From the NCBI GenBank assembly GCA_009746045.1, contig RPFO01000123.1, positions 2,030,713 to 2,094,712 of the forward strand: 64,000 nt of DNA, written 5' to 3'. Origin of the DNA: Mesostigma viride. Lineage: Eukaryota; Streptophyta; Mesostigmatophyceae; Mesostigmatales; Mesostigmataceae. A program made the position numbers and the translations under genes. Each line of letters opens with the position of its first letter. Position 1 is the stretch's first letter. The notes beneath the pieces were generated by a model. It worked only from the letters and a program-made list of their open reading frames with translations, was not told where the DNA came from and did no database searches. Shown one piece after another: positions 61,280 through 64,000 of this stretch.

Positions 61280-62772
61280 CTGGGTTTGCTGGGGCCGGTG
61301 TCAAGGGGAGCCTGCCAGGGCTTGCATGTGGTACGTCGACGTGGATGACCGCCCCACTCCAGTATACCGGCTTCCCCCCTGCCGGCCGGGCGGTCCGGGT
61401 CTGCCGGAGCTGGAGGTAGGTCGGCCATCTAGCTCCCGTCGCCGTTGTTGCTGCGCCAGGGTCAAGCTAGTCATCGTCCAGCGCGTACATAGGAAGTCCT
61501 CGCGAGCTGCTTGCGGCGTTTAAGATTAAACAACAGCTTATCCACCATGTAATTAATCAAAGGTGAGGAGCACAGGAGCCGGGCCAGCCTTGCCACGCGC
61601 GCGGGGAAGGCGGGCAGCTGATATCCGCAGCTCATGCACCCGAGTGAGTGCCATGGGTCGGGGTAAGAATGTCGCGCTTAAACGCTATGCAAGAGACTCG
61701 GAGTCACACCTGCCGGCTGGTCGAAGTGATTGACGATGACGTTATGGCTGCGCTTGGCGATGTCGGCCTCCTCGCGGAGGTCGAGCGTAACTTGTTGTTT
61801 CAGCTGTGCCGCGATGGTGGAGGCGGTGGAGGTGGTGTGGTGCTTCAGCATGTCCGCCCACCTCTGGGTGGGACTCAGGAGCATCGTCGGCGGGGCCAGC
61901 AGATGCTGGCTGGGCGGCAATGTCCTTCACCGCCTGGGCTGTGAGGCCTGCTGTGTTTTGCAGGCACTCAATGGCGACGGCGTTGTCGTGGAGGCCGGCT
62001 TGTCGATGTCGAGGAGCTGGGTGCCCAGTGATGGCGGCAGTGCCGGGATACCGTGGTGGCGCGGTGGACGGGTGGAGGTGGAGGCGAGGAGGGTGGAGGT
62101 GGAGGTGACGGTGGTGGAAAGGTACAGGGAGCTCCGAGCAGCCAAGCGTGCTGCCCATCGCTGCCACATCCGTGCAGCGAGGGGAGTCACGTGCTGCTCG
62201 AGGGCATCCTAAAGGAGGATCGAGCGGAATGTGGGTACGGAAATGGAAGGAGCCCAGATCTCGCCATCACTGAGAGCGCGTGAGGAGGGAGCAGAGAATG
62301 ATGTTAGTAGTGCTGGAGTTGGGGCTGGGGGGGATGCCACTCCGTCACAAAGGTGAGGGGGCAGCAGGTACGTGCCGTCCGGATTGATGAGGCGGTTGAT
62401 GCTGTGGAGATGGGAGGCACAGCTCATATGATTAAGCGAGGCTAGTACGTCCCAGTATAAGATGCAGTGCAGAGCATGGCACGGGGCCATGTTGGTCTAG
62501 TCGGGTTCGTCGACTTTTCAAAGGGTTGGGGCGAAGGCGCGGTTCTGCCGGGCGCGATGCTGTTGGGCGACTGTGTTTGGGATCAGGCGATGCCGAGGGC
62601 GAGGCCGCAGGTCCACAGAGCCGGTCGAGTAAACTACTAATGCTTGAGTAGTGTCAGCGCTGCGCCTGCATGCTAGGCCGGGCGGACCTACAGCCGGAGC
62701 TGTGCAGGCGAATTATCTGGGCTCAGTCGCAGCCGCCAGGCTGCGTTGGGTAGTCGAGTGTTTGCTCGTCAT
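61280..62772 (-). pseudogene. Family B ORF1, frameshifted, minus strand
   Basis: The Met at 62,772 starts the family N-terminus. Clear blocks include ECLQNTAGLTAQAVKDIAA, the low-complexity Ser/Thr segment and KRSHNVIVNHFDQPAG. The C-terminal domain is broken between 61,300 and 61,560. Three or more indels. Confidence 0.65.
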
Positions 62773-62940
62773 AATATTGCGTATTAGCTTCGGGAAAATA
62801 TATCAGCGTGTTCGTCTTAGAAAGACGAGGCAATTGTGATATTCACGGCGAATTTGGTGCCCAAACGTGAAAGTTATGAGCTCCGCCGTCAGCCATGGCT
62901 ACCTCGTGGCTTGTGGCTCGTGTCATGCATTCCCTCCCCC

Positions 62941-63460
62941 TTCTTGCTGTGCATCAAATTACTCCGAAGTCGGTATATACCCCGTGACGTACTCTCCCAA
63001 CGGAGGCGCGTGAATAAATGAATGAATGAATGAATGAATGAATGAATGAATGAATGAATGAATGAATGAATGAATGAATGAATGAATGAATGAATGAATG
63101 AATGAATGAATGAATGAATGAATGAATGAATGAATGAATGAATGAATGAATGAATGAATGAATGAATGAATGAATGAATGAATGAATGAATGAATGAATG
63201 AATGAATGAATGAATGAATGAATGAATGAATGAATGAATGAATGAATGAATGAATGAATGAATGAATGAATGAATGAATGAATGAATGAATGAATGAATG
63301 AATGAATGAATGAATGAATGAATGAATGAATGAATGAATGAATGAATGAATGAATGAATGAATGAATGAATGAATGAATGAATGAATGAATGAATGAATG
63401 AATGAATGAATGAATGAATGAATGAATGAATGAATGAATGAATGCATGAATGAATGAACC
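62941..63460 (+). repeat. Short LINE-type 3' end with a 435-bp (AATG)n tail
   Basis: A hairpin (CTCCCAACGGAGGCGCG, about 62,993-63,009) is followed by TGAATAA and then about 109 perfect AATG units, with one AATGC variant near 63,444. The element in front is only about 60 bp long. The array gives a false His-Ser-Phe-Ile ORF on the minus strand. Confidence 0.88.
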
Positions 63461-63570
63461 TACAGGGATCGCTGACCGAAAAGCACGATGATAAAAAAAG
63501 CAGTATATGATAGTGCTCTGTGACTCCCCAACGGGAGCGCGTGTTTTAATGATTAATTATTTAATTAATT
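63461..63570 (+). mobile_element. Short family C-like 3' end
   Basis: The hairpin CTCCCCAACGGGAG within 63,514-63,542, preceded by TGCTCTGTGA, is followed by TTTTAATGATTAATTA, an imperfect TTAA tail. It lies directly after the AATG array, so two LINE-type tails are in tandem. Confidence 0.7.
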
Positions 63571-63898
63571 TGCACACAAGTCTTTTTTTTTTTCAGAAAA
63601 GTGATTGCAAATAAAATTTTATAACATATTTAAATTAGGTCTGTCAAGGCAAACATCATTAAATTTAATTTAACTATCAAATAAACATCTTGATAATAAT
63701 AATATGACCTACAAAATACACCAACAACACATGTGTGTTTTTATTCTTTCAACTGGTTCTTGTGCTTTTCCATGGACACACCAAGTGTCCAAAGTCTAAG
63801 TGTTCTGAACAATGAAGGTCTGTGACACATCAGGGCTGAACAACCTGGATGCGACGCAAACTTGGGCCTGGGCTCGTTGTGACGACCACACTCCTGGA
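63571..63898 (-). other. 3' UTR and flank of the M3 peptidase gene
   Basis: AT-rich. On the minus strand AATAAAA occurs near 63,739-63,745, about 155 nt after the stop, and may serve as a polyadenylation signal. No other gene is seen. Confidence 0.45.
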
Positions 63899-64000
63899 TC
63901 AAAGTTCTTTCGCTGCCAGATAAGCATCCAGGTTGGGCTTCCTACCCAAGAAGTTGGTGATAAGGTCACTTGCTTTCATGGAACCGCCCAGCTCCAGCAC
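63899..64000 (-). CDS. M3 metallopeptidase (thimet oligopeptidase-like), C-terminal end only
   Basis: The last 33 codons plus TGA, cut by the window edge. VLELGGSMKASDL, then FLGRKPNLDAYLAAKEL, matches the closing segment of M3A peptidases (Gly-Gly-Ser, then FLGR-x-P and a hydrophobic end), which in thimet oligopeptidase follows the last helices of the catalytic domain. These zinc enzymes cut short peptides in the cytosol or organelles. The HEXXH motif lies outside the window, so subfamily and compartment cannot be judged. Confidence 0.75.
   Translation of the reverse strand: MLELGGSMKASDLITNFLGRKPNLDAYLAAKEL

Larger units (their letters stand above)
58672..62940 (-). mobile_element. ORF1-only element (family B), split by another copy
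   Basis: 58,672-58,914 is the 3' end, with a hairpin (TCTCCGTTGAGAG, 58,701-58,713) and an AT tail. 61,104-62,940 is the rest: 3' UTR start, ORF1 and 5' end. Between them a second family B element is inserted in the opposite direction. The whole element would be about 2.1 kb and has no ORF2. Confidence 0.82.

Noticed and set aside
62959-63447. Minus-strand ORF of about 160 residues made of His-Ser-Phe-Ile repeats
   Set aside because: It is the translation of the AATG microsatellite; every frame without a stop is open by chance.

Overview
The window is nuclear DNA of a eukaryote, most likely a green alga (Viridiplantae). Four host genes point that way: an RST1/FOCAD homologue with plant-type RST1 blocks, a nuclear gene for chloroplast ribosomal protein L24, a plant-type HSP90 co-chaperone p23 with a Gly-Gly-Met tail and six GT-AG introns, and the last codons of an M3 (thimet oligopeptidase-like) peptidase. 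No operons, CRISPR arrays or rRNA genes were seen. About half of the window is retrotransposons, many nested.

Layout. 1-10,834 holds two related copia-like LTR elements on the minus strand. The younger (1,107-6,991, identical 276-bp LTRs, 5-bp target duplication) sits inside the reverse transcriptase gene of the older. 10,900-13,080 holds an unassigned ORF, a dense field of GTAAC/GTTAC palindromes and a drifting tetranucleotide array. 13,083-21,900 is a mosaic of LINE pieces, ORF1-only elements, an inverted-repeat element, a 364-bp insertion, a restriction-like endonuclease domain of another LINE class and a Penelope-like fragment. 21,899-27,049 is a nearly intact L1-like LINE inserted into that Penelope-like element. 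27,232-30,876 has nothing recognisable. 30,877-40,632 is RST1/FOCAD as one uninterrupted ORF. 41,445-46,583 is a second nest: an ORF1-only element split by a LINE, with another LINE 3' end beside it. 46,584-50,126 is mostly unassigned. 50,127-50,716 carries exons of rpl24 (minus) and 52,021-57,570 carries p23 (plus). 58,120-63,570 is a third nest, in which one ORF1-only element is inserted into another, followed by a 435-bp AATG array. 63,899-64,000 is the M3 peptidase C-terminus.

How the parts relate. The main system visible is a retrotransposon community. Autonomous LINEs (called family A here), ORF1-only elements (family B) and a short family (C) differ in sequence but end in the same kind of small 3' hairpin (core CTCCC(C)AACGG(G)AG). 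This is followed directly by a short-period microsatellite, usually tetranucleotide. Target duplications of 9-13 bp show that several are true target-primed insertions. I infer that B and C are mobilised by the family A enzyme through the shared hairpin. Family B resembles the mammalian HAL1 'half-L1' design. Separately, both copia-like elements place a retropepsin-like domain between integrase and reverse transcriptase, not upstream of integrase as in known Ty1/copia elements.
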